Below, in pieces: positions 1 through 8,479 of a stretch of DNA of 64,000 nucleotides. Each line of letters begins with the position of its first letter. Position 1 is the first letter of the stretch. The notes under the pieces are model-generated. The model ran no database searches. It saw only the letters and a list, made by a program, of their open reading frames with translations, and was not told the DNA's origin. Both the position numbers and the translations under genes were made by a program. The stretch comes from Microbulbifer salipaludis (GTDB lineage: Bacteria; Pseudomonadota; Gammaproteobacteria; Pseudomonadales; Cellvibrionaceae): positions 248,001 through 312,000 of the forward strand of contig NZ_JAEKJR010000001.1 of NCBI RefSeq assembly GCF_017303155.1. Direction: 5' to 3'.

Positions 1-1405
1 CCGGTGCGAGCGGTAGTAACTGTTCATGGTTTTTCAGCAGTACCAGGGATTCGCGCACGGCCTGGCGAGCAACTTCCCGGTGTGCCTCGGAACCGATGAT
101 GTCGGTGCGGCCAGCCAATGCGCGGGCCGACGGCGGCGCATCGAAAAGGCCCGCGCGAAGTTTGACTCGCAGGATGCGCAACACCGCATCATTCAGGCGT
201 TCGATTGGAATCTCACCGCGCCGGGCCTGTTCGAGAGTGTTGCTGTAGAGCAATTTCCAGTCGTGATTGGAGGCCATGAACATATCCAGGCCGGCATTGA
301 TCGAGGTTGGGCAACTGACGTTGCTACAACCCGGAACAAAGGCGTGCCCGAGCCAGTCGCCAACGACAAAGCCGTCGAAACCCATCTGCTCCTTGAGGAC
401 CTCAGTCAGCATGTAGCGGCTGCCGTGTAACTTCTCCCCGTTCCAACTGTTAAAAGATGCCATCACGGTCTGCACACCCGCATCCAGTGCCGAAACATAA
501 CCCTGTCCATGAATATCCAGCAGCTCGCGTTCGGTTACACGGGTATCACCCCGGTCGACACCGCCGTCGGTACCACCGTCGCCAATAAAGTGCTTGGCTG
601 TAGCAACCAGATGGTCGCCGCTGAAACGCTCCTCACCACTGCCCTGGATGCCACGCACAATTTCTCCGGCATAATCACGCACGAGCGCAGGGTCCTCCGC
701 GTAACCTTCATAGGTGCGGCCCCAGTGGTCGTCACGCACAGTGGCGACAGTCGGTGCGAAGATCCAATCGATACCGGTGGCGGCCACCTCACGTGCGGTT
801 ACCTTGCCAATGTGCCGCATCAATTCCGGGTTGCGGGTGGCTCCCAGGCCAATATTGTGCGGAAACAGCGTCGCGCCGATCACATTGTTGTGCCCGTGTA
901 CTGCATCCGTACCCCAGATAATGGGAACCGCCAGCCCTCCTTTTGAAGTGTCCATCGATGCGTGGTAATAGGCATCGGCCAAGGCGACCCAGTCCTGCGG
1001 GGTCGCGTACTTGTCATTGCCCGGAAAACTGCCACCGCCATTGAGCACCGAGCCCAGGTGATAGTCGCGCACATCTCCGGGGGTGGTGTACTTGATCTCG
1101 GTCTGAATAATCTGACCAACCTTTTGCTCCAGGCTCATCGCACCCAGCAACCGCTGAGCACGCTGCTCCAGCGCCTGATCCGGCTCCACTTCGCTATTGG
1201 TCACCGGCCAGCGCACCGGCTCCGCGCGCGCCGTACCGACTGTTTGCGCATCGGGTACCGCCGCACTGGGCCAACTCAATTGGTAGTGGCGGTAGCGATT
1301 ATGGCCCTGCTCTTCGGTGACCTGGGAACCTCGCGGACTGCACGAAGCCACAAGCAGTGAAGCCAGGCAAATGGCGAGCAATTTTTGTAGGACGTTATTC
1401 TTCAT
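1..1405 (-). CDS. GH3 beta-glucosidase / exo-beta-glucanase lipoprotein (partial, C-terminus beyond window)
   Basis: Translating the minus strand from the ATG at 1405 gives 468 codons open to the left edge, so the C-terminal part is missing. The N-terminus is a lipoprotein signal (MKNNVLQK, hydrophobic stretch, then VASC lipobox with Cys near residue 22), so the enzyme is probably membrane-anchored. GH3 N-terminal domain signatures follow: WGTDAVHGHNN, a TAKHFIGDGGTDGG block and FDGFVVGDW, whose Asp (about residue 350) is the expected catalytic nucleophile. These match the 1,4-beta-D-glucan glucohydrolase/ExoP-like branch, which releases glucose from beta-glucan oligosaccharides. It is divergent from the two-component pair at 1645 and close to the TonB receptor at 3854, fitting a glycan-uptake locus. 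The family call is firm; the exact linkage specificity is not. Confidence 0.93.
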   Translation of the reverse strand, partial: MKNNVLQKLLAICLASLLVASCSPRGSQVTEEQGHNRYRHYQLSWPSAAVPDAQTVGTARAEPVRWPVTNSEVEPDQALEQRAQRLLGAMSLEQKVGQIIQTEIKYTTPGDVRDYHLGSVLNGGGSFPGNDKYATPQDWVALADAYYHASMDTSKGGLAVPIIWGTDAVHGHNNVIGATLFPHNIGLGATRNPELMRHIGKVTAREVAATGIDWIFAPTVATVRDDHWGRTYEGYAEDPALVRDYAGEIVRGIQGSGEERFSGDHLVATAKHFIGDGGTDGGVDRGDTRVTERELLDIHGQGYVSALDAGVQTVMASFNSWNGEKLHGSRYMLTEVLKEQMGFDGFVVGDWLGHAFVPGCSNVSCPTSINAGLDMFMASNHDWKLLYSNTLEQARRGEIPIERLNDAVLRILRVKLRAGLFDAPPSARALAGRTDIIGSEAHREVARQAVRESLVLLKNHEQLLPLAP

Positions 1406-1644
1406 CGTTAGCCTTTCTACTCAACAATGGCTATGGAGATCCGGACCTCCGGACCATGGGCACCGTAGCAAACTGGCTTCCCGGGGCTCCACGCAGTTGC
1501 GACAAGGCGGAACATCGTCACGACAACCCATTCACCTCATGACCAGGCGAGAGCTCCGAATGGACAATTCACGGATATCAGTGACCGCGTTGACAGCGAT
1601 TGGCGCCTGCCGCTAACCTCGGGTTAAAAAGAAAAAGAAAAATT

Positions 1645-2769
1645 ATGGACGCGACACTCCCGCCACTGAATGACAGCATTGCACTCTCCCTATTCAGCAG
1701 CCGCCGGCGACTGTTCTGGAGCCTGCAAGCCGCAGGCTGGAGCGGCTACTTCTTGCTGGTCTACCTCTCCGTGGTTCTGCCACAGCTCCATTCTGGGAAT
1801 TTCATCCAGTCGCATATTCATCTCGGGCTTGAGACCGCAAGCGGACTGATCCTGACGGCATGCCTACAGCAAATGCTGCGCAGAGCCATTCGCTGGCCAA
1901 CGACCAGTGCCGCACTCGCTGCTCTGGTGCTGTCGGCTTTGGTAGCAGCTCTGTGGAACCTGGCCAAGCTGTGTACTTTTGACCTGCTCTATCAACACCC
2001 CCTCCTGAGCTGGAGTTGGCAGGACTTCGGCGGCTGGTATCTGTTCTCGCTCGCCACCATGATGGCTTGGACCGGTCTCTACTTTGTATTTCGCTTCTAC
2101 GGCGCCCTGCAGACGGAGCATCACAAGGCGCTGCAGGCAGAGAGCGCGGCCCGCGAGGCGCAGCTCAAGATGCTGCGCTACCAGCTCAATCCACATTTCA
2201 TGTTCAACACCATGAATGCAATCTCCACCCTGATCCTGAAGCGGGAGAACGACACCGCTGGCGAAATGATGGACCAGCTTTCACAATTCCTGCGCAGCTC
2301 ACTCGACAGCAATCCAGACACCCGTGTGCCGCTGCGGCGCGAGCTCGAGTCGCTCGACCTTTATCTGAACATCGAAAAAGTACGCTTCTGCAGCCGGCTG
2401 ACTATCCATAAATCGATTCAGCCGGAGACCCTGGATGCCCTGGTGCCAAACCTGCTGCTGCAACCACTCGCAGAGAACGCAATCAAGTACGCCGTATCCC
2501 CACGCCGCGAGGGTGGCACGCTCGAGGTCCGGGTCTGGAGGGAGGACCATACACTGGTCATTCAGGTCAACGATGACGGTCCCGGTATGGCGCCCCGGTC
2601 AAACAGGAAAGACCCGCGCGGCGGCATCGGCCTGAGCAATACTCGGACCCGCCTCAGTGCACTGTACGGGGATCGTCATTCCCTGCGGCTTGAAAATCGT
2701 ACGCGTGGTTTTTCAGTCCTCATTCGCATTCCTTTCGAAACCGGTACTTCTTCCCATGACTCTGACTAA
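1645..2769 (+). CDS. LytS/YehU-type sensor histidine kinase
   Basis: 374-residue membrane histidine kinase. Four hydrophobic segments fill residues about 15-150. The cytoplasmic part has the His_kinase (LytS) motif QLNPHFMFNTMNA with the phospho-acceptor at His184, an N-box (QPLAENAIKYAV) and an ATP-binding G-box (NDDGPGMAP, GGIGLSNTRTRL). There is no extracytoplasmic sensor domain, so the signal is probably sensed in or through the membrane. An ATG 45 bases upstream is possible, but 1645 gives the usual short N-terminus and follows an A/G-rich tract. The gene overlaps the LytTR response regulator by 14 bases, so they are cognate. Flanking GH3 and TonB-receptor genes suggest control of a saccharide-uptake function, which is inference. 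Confidence 0.92.
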   Translation: MDATLPPLNDSIALSLFSSRRRLFWSLQAAGWSGYFLLVYLSVVLPQLHSGNFIQSHIHLGLETASGLILTACLQQMLRRAIRWPTTSAALAALVLSALVAALWNLAKLCTFDLLYQHPLLSWSWQDFGGWYLFSLATMMAWTGLYFVFRFYGALQTEHHKALQAESAAREAQLKMLRYQLNPHFMFNTMNAISTLILKRENDTAGEMMDQLSQFLRSSLDSNPDTRVPLRRELESLDLYLNIEKVRFCSRLTIHKSIQPETLDALVPNLLLQPLAENAIKYAVSPRREGGTLEVRVWREDHTLVIQVNDDGPGMAPRSNRKDPRGGIGLSNTRTRLSALYGDRHSLRLENRTRGFSVLIRIPFETGTSSHDSD

Positions 2770-3589
2770 GTTGCGTACCCTGCTCGCCGATGACGAGCCC
2801 CTGGCGCTGGAAGGCCTGCGCCTGCGCCTGTCGCAAATCGAGGAAATTGAGATTGTCGGCGAATGCGGCAGTGGTGAAGAGGCCATTGAATTGAATGCCC
2901 GCCTCGCCCCCGACCTGATCTTTCTCGACATGGAAATGCCAGGGCTCAACGGGCTCGAAGTCGTGGAAGAGCTGCGGGCGGCATCTGCCCCCACCGTTGT
3001 ATTTGTGACCGCTTATGACACCTACGCAGTCGAGGCCTTCGAGCTGCGCGCGGAGGATTACCTGGTCAAGCCCGCAAGCCTTGGGCGCCTTAAGCAGGCA
3101 GTGGAACGGGTAGTTCAGCGCCGTGCCGCGCTACCCGAGCACGACAACAGCCAGGAAAAGCTACTGACAGCACTGCACAATGTTTCCGGGATTTCTCGAA
3201 CGGAGCTTGAAGACTGGCTAGAGAGCGATGCCCCTCTCCCGGCCAGCTTCCCCGAGAAATTGGAGATCAAAAACAGCGATAATGAAACAGTGATGGTCCC
3301 GACGGCGGCCATTGATTGGGTGGATGCGGCAGGAGATTACATGTGTATCCATGCCTGCGGCGAAACGCATATCCTGCGCATAACGCTCAAAAAATTACAG
3401 GAGTTACTGAATCCACGGGTTTTTTTCCGTATTCACAAATCGACCATCGTGAATGCAGACCGGGTGCGCAAGATCATCCCCCTGCGCAATACCGAGTGCC
3501 AGCTGGTACTCGATGGTGACGTGCAGCTCAAGGCGAGTCGCAACTTCCGCGAACAGGTACAGGCCCTGCGCGCCCGCCACCGCACGTGA
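2756..3589 (+). CDS. LytTR-family response regulator
   Basis: 277 residues. The receiver domain (about 7-120) has the acidic pair DD at 12-13, phospho-acceptor Asp58 in IFLDMEMPG, the Thr of FVTAYD and the Lys of YLVKPA. The C-terminal LytTR DNA-binding domain spans about 165-275 (DWVDAAGDYMCIH, FFRIHKSTIVN). The start at 2756 (MTLTKLRTLLADDEP) was chosen over an upstream in-frame ATG because that one would add 33 residues lying wholly inside the kinase gene. LytTR proteins bind short direct repeats near target promoters; I found no clear repeat before the receptor at 3854. It is the transcriptional output of the kinase encoded just upstream. Confidence 0.93.
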   Translation: MTLTKLRTLLADDEPLALEGLRLRLSQIEEIEIVGECGSGEEAIELNARLAPDLIFLDMEMPGLNGLEVVEELRAASAPTVVFVTAYDTYAVEAFELRAEDYLVKPASLGRLKQAVERVVQRRAALPEHDNSQEKLLTALHNVSGISRTELEDWLESDAPLPASFPEKLEIKNSDNETVMVPTAAIDWVDAAGDYMCIHACGETHILRITLKKLQELLNPRVFFRIHKSTIVNADRVRKIIPLRNTECQLVLDGDVQLKASRNFREQVQALRARHRT

Positions 3590-3853
3590 AGCAGCGCACA
3601 ACGCCGCCCCTGTTATCGCGCGACAGTCTCGCCTTGTCGCAATCGGCACCAATCACCTCCTGATGTCTAGGGCTTCTCTCCCGACACCGAATTGCCATTG
3701 AGTGATACCCACCAGCTCCACAAACTAAACACTAGCGGCATTGGGTGAATGTACGACCCGGGTTCGCTGGCCACGGCCACTGACCCGAACATCGCCGCTG
3801 CCACTTGGGCGAGACCGCCCAAAAAAAATGATAACAATCTACAGAGAGCCCTG

Positions 3854-6598
3854 ATGATGATGCGCTATAAAACCCTAGCCGCAGCGATCGCGCTGTCGAA
3901 CCTTGCCTACGGTGCTGCGGCACTGGCCCAGGCCGAGGATACCGACAAGGTCGAAGACCGCCTCGATGATTCCGCTCTGGAGCAGGTCATCGTGACCGCC
4001 ACCAAGCGGGAGACCAACCTGATGGACACCCCCATTGCCATCTCCGCCTTCTCCGAGGAGACGCTGGACAAGCTTGGGGTGAAAAACATCAAGGACCTCA
4101 ACAACCTGGTGCCGAACATGAGCATCATGGTGGACAATGAGTCGTCCGCGCCGATCATCACCATGCGTGGCGTGCGCTCCACCAACACCACCGAGTGGGG
4201 CGACCCGGCCGTGGGCGTACACTTCGATGGGATCTACACTCCCCGGCCGCAGGGCGCCATGGCGCTGATGTTCGACATCGAACGTGCGGAGATGCTGCGG
4301 GGCCCACAGGGCACCCTGTTCGGCCGCAACTCCACCGTTGGCTCGATCAACATCATTTCTGCGAAACCTAAAACCGACGAATTCGAGGCTTCCACGAGGT
4401 TCGAAGCGGGCCGTTTCAACCAGCGCGCCTTCAAGGGCATGATCAATATACCGGTCTCGGATACCTTCGCGCTGCGCGCGGCCTACATGACCGAGAAAAA
4501 GGATTCCAACCTCACCGGCTATTACGATCCCAACCAGTGGGACCAACGCTACCTGCCCATGGATGAACTGACCCCGACGGACTCAGCGGTAAGTCCAGCG
4601 GCCAATGGCTTTGAGGCGTGGCTGTTCGACCAGCAGTACTATCAGGAAGTCAAAGCCGATCCGGCTGATTTCTACAACAACGCCAACCAGTGGGCTGCCC
4701 GTGTATCTGCCAGCTGGACACCGACCGAAAAGGCTAGCTGGCTGGTTACCGTGGAGCGTTTCCGCGACGATAGTGCAGGGGGTATCGGGCAACGCGACTG
4801 TGAACGCATCGAGGATCGCCCCGTCGAAATGGGTGGTACCTGTACCGACATCTGGGGCAGCGAGGACAATTTCGTCGCCTATGTGAATGTGCCGGGCAAA
4901 AACGACATGACCATGGACAGCGTGCGCTCGCACTTCACTTACGATATCAGCGATGAGCTGCAGTTCGTCTATAACGCGGGCTACCAGAACCAGGAGCGCA
5001 CCGGCCAGTATGATATTGACCAGGGTTACTATGCCTGGGACCAGATGCTCAAGTGGGTCGATACGGACTACGATTCCTGGTCGCATGAACTACAGCTGAA
5101 ATCTACCGGGGACGGCCGTCTCCAGTGGATTGCCGGCTACTTTAACTTTAAAGAAGACAACTACATGAACGGGCACTACCAGGGGGCCATGGGTGGTGCA
5201 AGCCTATGGATCCAGCCCGAACGTGTCATCAAGTCTGAGGCGGTATTTGGACAGGCAACCTATTCTGTCACCGAGCAGACGCACTTGACGCTCGGCCTGC
5301 GCCACACTGAAGACAGCAAAGAAGATATCGGCGGTCGAAACTGGGGCTGTTGGGATGCGTGTTCTGGCCCCATCAATGCGTGGGGCTTCGTTGACTGGGG
5401 CCTGCCCTGGGGTAATCCCGACGCGTGGTTTGGCGACGGCACCGCCCAGACCCCTCGCAATACGCTGAACGCCTTGCCCGCAGACTACTATGACCAGCCG
5501 CGTGAAGGGTTCGTTATCGACACCCAGAATGACGTGTATGAAAGTTGGTCTAAAACTACGTGGCGTATCGGTATCGACCACGACCTCTCTGACAACACGA
5601 TGGTGTACGGCTACGTAGCCAACGGCTACAAGGGCGGCGGCATTGGTGACGTACTGTATAAGCAATCAACCATTAGCCCGGAGAACCCGACCGGCGATCG
5701 CTTTGACACCAGCTATGATGGGGAAACTGTGGTCACCTATGAAGTTGGCGTAAAGACATCGCTGCTCGACGGCGACATGAACCTCCGCGCTAACTACTTC
5801 TATAACGACTACAAAGACCAGCAGTTCTCTACCTGGACCATCTACGACGTCACCTTCACGTACGAACCTGCACGTGATGATGTCGGTGAGCCAATCTTTG
5901 ATGCCAACGGTGACCCCGTGCTCGAAGAAGTCCGGAAGGATCACGGCACCTTCCTGACCCGCAATGCGGCAAGTTCCAGAATCCAGGGTCTTGAACTGGA
6001 AATGGAATGGGCTCCCTGGGCCGGCGGCCACATTGGTGGATACGTGACTTTCCTGGATACCGAAATCACCTCCGACTACTGGAAGCAGTGGGGCAGTGAA
6101 CCCGGGCAGGTGTTCAATAACGATGCAAATCCGTCGGACAGCAGTTTCGGGAACTCCAGCGATTACTACGATCCGCGCTACCCGAGCTACCGCAACCTGA
6201 AGGGTAATGAGCTGGCCTATTCCCCGAACGCGTCACTGACCGTCAACATGAGCCATACCTTCGAATTCCGTGACGGCTCCTCGCTGACCCCCTTCCTGAG
6301 CGTACACTGGGAAGATGACGCCTACCTCGACATCGACAACCGCGACAAGTGGGTTATTCCAGAGGAGGATATGAGAGAGGGGGTTGATATCGCCTGGTTT
6401 ACTGACAAGCGCGATGCCTGGACCATGGCCACCGCCAACCTCAACTACACCTCCGCCAGCCAGGACTGGTACGCCGAGGCCTGGGTATACAACCTCACCG
6501 ATGAGGATGTGAACTGGTGGCAGGGCTTCGGCGGCAGCACGCCGATGGCCGGCAAGGCACAGCGCAGCTATGGCCTGAGTTTCGGTTACCACTGGTAA
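3854..6598 (+). CDS. TonB-dependent outer-membrane receptor
   Basis: 914-residue receptor that imports a ligand across the outer membrane using TonB/ExbBD energy. A signal peptide (MMMRYKTLAAAIALS, cleavage near ALAQA) is followed by a TonB-box/plug start (EQVIVTATKRETNLMDTP), plug motif TMRGVR, LRGPQGTLFGRNS, and a long beta-barrel ending in the aromatic residue of SFGYHW. Three consecutive ATGs begin at 3854. An in-frame ATG at 3749 would add a non-signal-like extension and is rejected. A loop near residues 495-530 is unusually rich in Trp. The ligand is not determinable, but GH3 and LytS/LytR neighbours favour an oligosaccharide. A rho-independent terminator follows the gene. Confidence 0.95.
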   Translation: MMMRYKTLAAAIALSNLAYGAAALAQAEDTDKVEDRLDDSALEQVIVTATKRETNLMDTPIAISAFSEETLDKLGVKNIKDLNNLVPNMSIMVDNESSAPIITMRGVRSTNTTEWGDPAVGVHFDGIYTPRPQGAMALMFDIERAEMLRGPQGTLFGRNSTVGSINIISAKPKTDEFEASTRFEAGRFNQRAFKGMINIPVSDTFALRAAYMTEKKDSNLTGYYDPNQWDQRYLPMDELTPTDSAVSPAANGFEAWLFDQQYYQEVKADPADFYNNANQWAARVSASWTPTEKASWLVTVERFRDDSAGGIGQRDCERIEDRPVEMGGTCTDIWGSEDNFVAYVNVPGKNDMTMDSVRSHFTYDISDELQFVYNAGYQNQERTGQYDIDQGYYAWDQMLKWVDTDYDSWSHELQLKSTGDGRLQWIAGYFNFKEDNYMNGHYQGAMGGASLWIQPERVIKSEAVFGQATYSVTEQTHLTLGLRHTEDSKEDIGGRNWGCWDACSGPINAWGFVDWGLPWGNPDAWFGDGTAQTPRNTLNALPADYYDQPREGFVIDTQNDVYESWSKTTWRIGIDHDLSDNTMVYGYVANGYKGGGIGDVLYKQSTISPENPTGDRFDTSYDGETVVTYEVGVKTSLLDGDMNLRANYFYNDYKDQQFSTWTIYDVTFTYEPARDDVGEPIFDANGDPVLEEVRKDHGTFLTRNAASSRIQGLELEMEWAPWAGGHIGGYVTFLDTEITSDYWKQWGSEPGQVFNNDANPSDSSFGNSSDYYDPRYPSYRNLKGNELAYSPNASLTVNMSHTFEFRDGSSLTPFLSVHWEDDAYLDIDNRDKWVIPEEDMREGVDIAWFTDKRDAWTMATANLNYTSASQDWYAEAWVYNLTDEDVNWWQGFGGSTPMAGKAQRSYGLSFGYHW

Positions 6599-6626
6599 GC
6601 CTCCGATAGTCAACTCTCCCATTTTA

Positions 6627-6654
6627 CGGCCCGCAGCGATGCGGGCCGCTTTTT
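6627..6654 (+). terminator. Rho-independent terminator after the TonB receptor
   Basis: Perfect 8-bp stem CGGCCCGC / GCGGGCCG with loop AGCGAT, followed by C and five T. It starts 28 bases after the receptor stop codon. Confidence 0.88.
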
Positions 6655-6814
6655 AAGTCCCTCTCTATACGCCTCTTCTCCTCCCCTATCGAAACCTTGC
6701 TCACCAAATACCTTTGCCGGCCAGCCGGTCAGCCTTTGCTTTGTTCGCAGTGACGGTTTGCTGTATAAAAACACAGTAACCACAGCTACCCCCAGCCTTT
6801 AGCAGGCCAAATGC

Positions 6815-8479
6815 ATGGCGCCCTCCAGTGAACTTCCTGCGGACTACTACCTCAGCAACTTCCACGCGTTGGTGGACTTTGTGGTGGCGCGTTATGAAGC
6901 GCTGCTGAGCGACGACGAACGGCAGTTCTACCGCCAGTTCCGGGCGCTGGCGACCGACAGCCAGCGTCTTTATGTGCGCCTGCTGTCGCGCAAGGGCGTG
7001 CCCTCTTCCGCCGGCGCCCTGTTCCGGCAACACAAGCTGGCGTATGGGGAGATCAGCGATCTGCCTGCGGCGGTGGAAGAACTGGTGATCAGTGGCCTGT
7101 TGCAGCGCAACCCGTCGCTGGCACTGGACGAAATCCTGCCCCTGTTTACCAAGCACGAACTGCTCGCCAGCAGCCCCGAGCCGCTGGCGAAAACCCTGAA
7201 ACGCCCTGCCGTGGAACAGGCGCTGCTCGCGCAGCAGGCGGCGCCCATCCAAGACGCACTGACAGTGGACGAACCGCTGCTGGCGGTACAGGCGGCGGCG
7301 CACTTCGAAACCTTCAAGCTGCTGTTTTTCGGCAACCTGAACCAGGACCTGACCGACTATGTGCTGCGGGACCTGGGGCTGTTCCGCTATGAACGCTATC
7401 CGCTGGAACGGGAACAGCTGCCGTTTAAGAGCCGCGCGCAGATCGAACAGCACCTGCGCTATTACGACTGCTTGGCAGAAGCCGAGGGCGCGCTGGCCGC
7501 CGATGCGGCCGCGATCAATGCACTGGCGGCGCAGCTCCCCGTCGGCATCGACGGCGACCGCACCCTGCACCGACGCCTGGACCGGCTGCGCCTGACCCTG
7601 GCGCGCCAACTGGAGCGATTCGAAGCGCTGGACGACGCCGATGCGCTGTACCGCCTGTGCAGCCGCCCGCCGGCGCGGGAGCGGCGCGCGCGGATCGCGC
7701 TGGCCCGTGGCGAAGCCGCGGCCGCACTGGCCCTGTGCGCGGAGATACTCGCCAACCCGCTCAACGAAGCGGAACGCGCGTTTGCACGGAATTTCGGGCA
7801 CCGCACCGCGAAGAAAACCGGCGACGGTGATACCTGGCCACCACCGCGCCGACACAAACCGCCGACGGACACCATCGCGCTTCCCCCTAACGGGGCGCGG
7901 GTAGAACTGCTCGCCGCGGAACACCTTGCGCGGCCCCCGGACGATCACTGCTTTTATGTGGAAAACACCCTGTTTAATGGCGTGCTGGGTCTCGCCATCT
8001 GGGACATTCTGTTCGCGCCGGTGCCGGGGGCTTTCTTCAACCCCTTTCAGGTAGCGCCGAGCGACTTCCGCACCCCCGATTTTTATCCACAGCGCAGCGC
8101 CGCATTCGAGGGCCGCCTGGCAGAACTGGCGCGGGGAAACCTGAGCCGCTGGGTTTGGCAGCACTTTCACGAAAAGCACGGTATTGCCAACCCGCTGGTG
8201 GCCTGGGAAGCCTTGCCGGAATCCCTGCTGACGCTGGCGCTGGAGCGTATACCCACGCAGCACTGGCTGGCGCTGTTCCGCCGCCTGCTGGGTGATATCT
8301 CCCATCACCGCAACGGCCTGCCGGACCTGATCCGGTTCCCCGCGGCGGGCAGCTACGAACTGGTGGAAGTCAAAGGCCCCGGCGATCGCCTGCAGCAAAA
8401 CCAACAGCGCTGGCTGGCCTACTTCGCCACGCACCAGATCCCCCACCGGGTATTGCATGTGGAGTGGGCAACACCGTGA
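6815..8479 (+). CDS. FAN1-like VRR-NUC structure-specific nuclease
   Basis: 554 residues, the usual size of bacterial FAN1 homologues. The C-terminal VRR-NUC (PD-(D/E)xK) domain at about 490-540 shows HRNGLPDL, YELVEVKGPGD and the following QNQQRW helix, the metal-binding and catalytic core. The N-terminal region resembles the FAN1 SAP-like DNA-binding part (YYLSNF, LYVRLLSRKG). FAN1 cleaves 5'-flap and interstrand-crosslink-containing DNA. The stop overlaps the GTG start of the Rad3-like helicase, so they are translationally coupled, and the HExxH protein follows. The gene is strongly GC-rich and carries a long spurious open frame on the opposite strand. Confidence 0.9.
   Translation: MAPSSELPADYYLSNFHALVDFVVARYEALLSDDERQFYRQFRALATDSQRLYVRLLSRKGVPSSAGALFRQHKLAYGEISDLPAAVEELVISGLLQRNPSLALDEILPLFTKHELLASSPEPLAKTLKRPAVEQALLAQQAAPIQDALTVDEPLLAVQAAAHFETFKLLFFGNLNQDLTDYVLRDLGLFRYERYPLEREQLPFKSRAQIEQHLRYYDCLAEAEGALAADAAAINALAAQLPVGIDGDRTLHRRLDRLRLTLARQLERFEALDDADALYRLCSRPPARERRARIALARGEAAAALALCAEILANPLNEAERAFARNFGHRTAKKTGDGDTWPPPRRHKPPTDTIALPPNGARVELLAAEHLARPPDDHCFYVENTLFNGVLGLAIWDILFAPVPGAFFNPFQVAPSDFRTPDFYPQRSAAFEGRLAELARGNLSRWVWQHFHEKHGIANPLVAWEALPESLLTLALERIPTQHWLALFRRLLGDISHHRNGLPDLIRFPAAGSYELVEVKGPGDRLQQNQQRWLAYFATHQIPHRVLHVEWATP

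Noticed and set aside
6701..8458. A 585-codon open frame on the minus strand opposite the FAN1 gene
   Set aside because: Its translation is low-complexity (Gln/Arg/Val-rich) and mirrors codon bias of the GC-rich FAN1 gene; no motifs, and FAN1 on the plus strand has clear catalytic residues.
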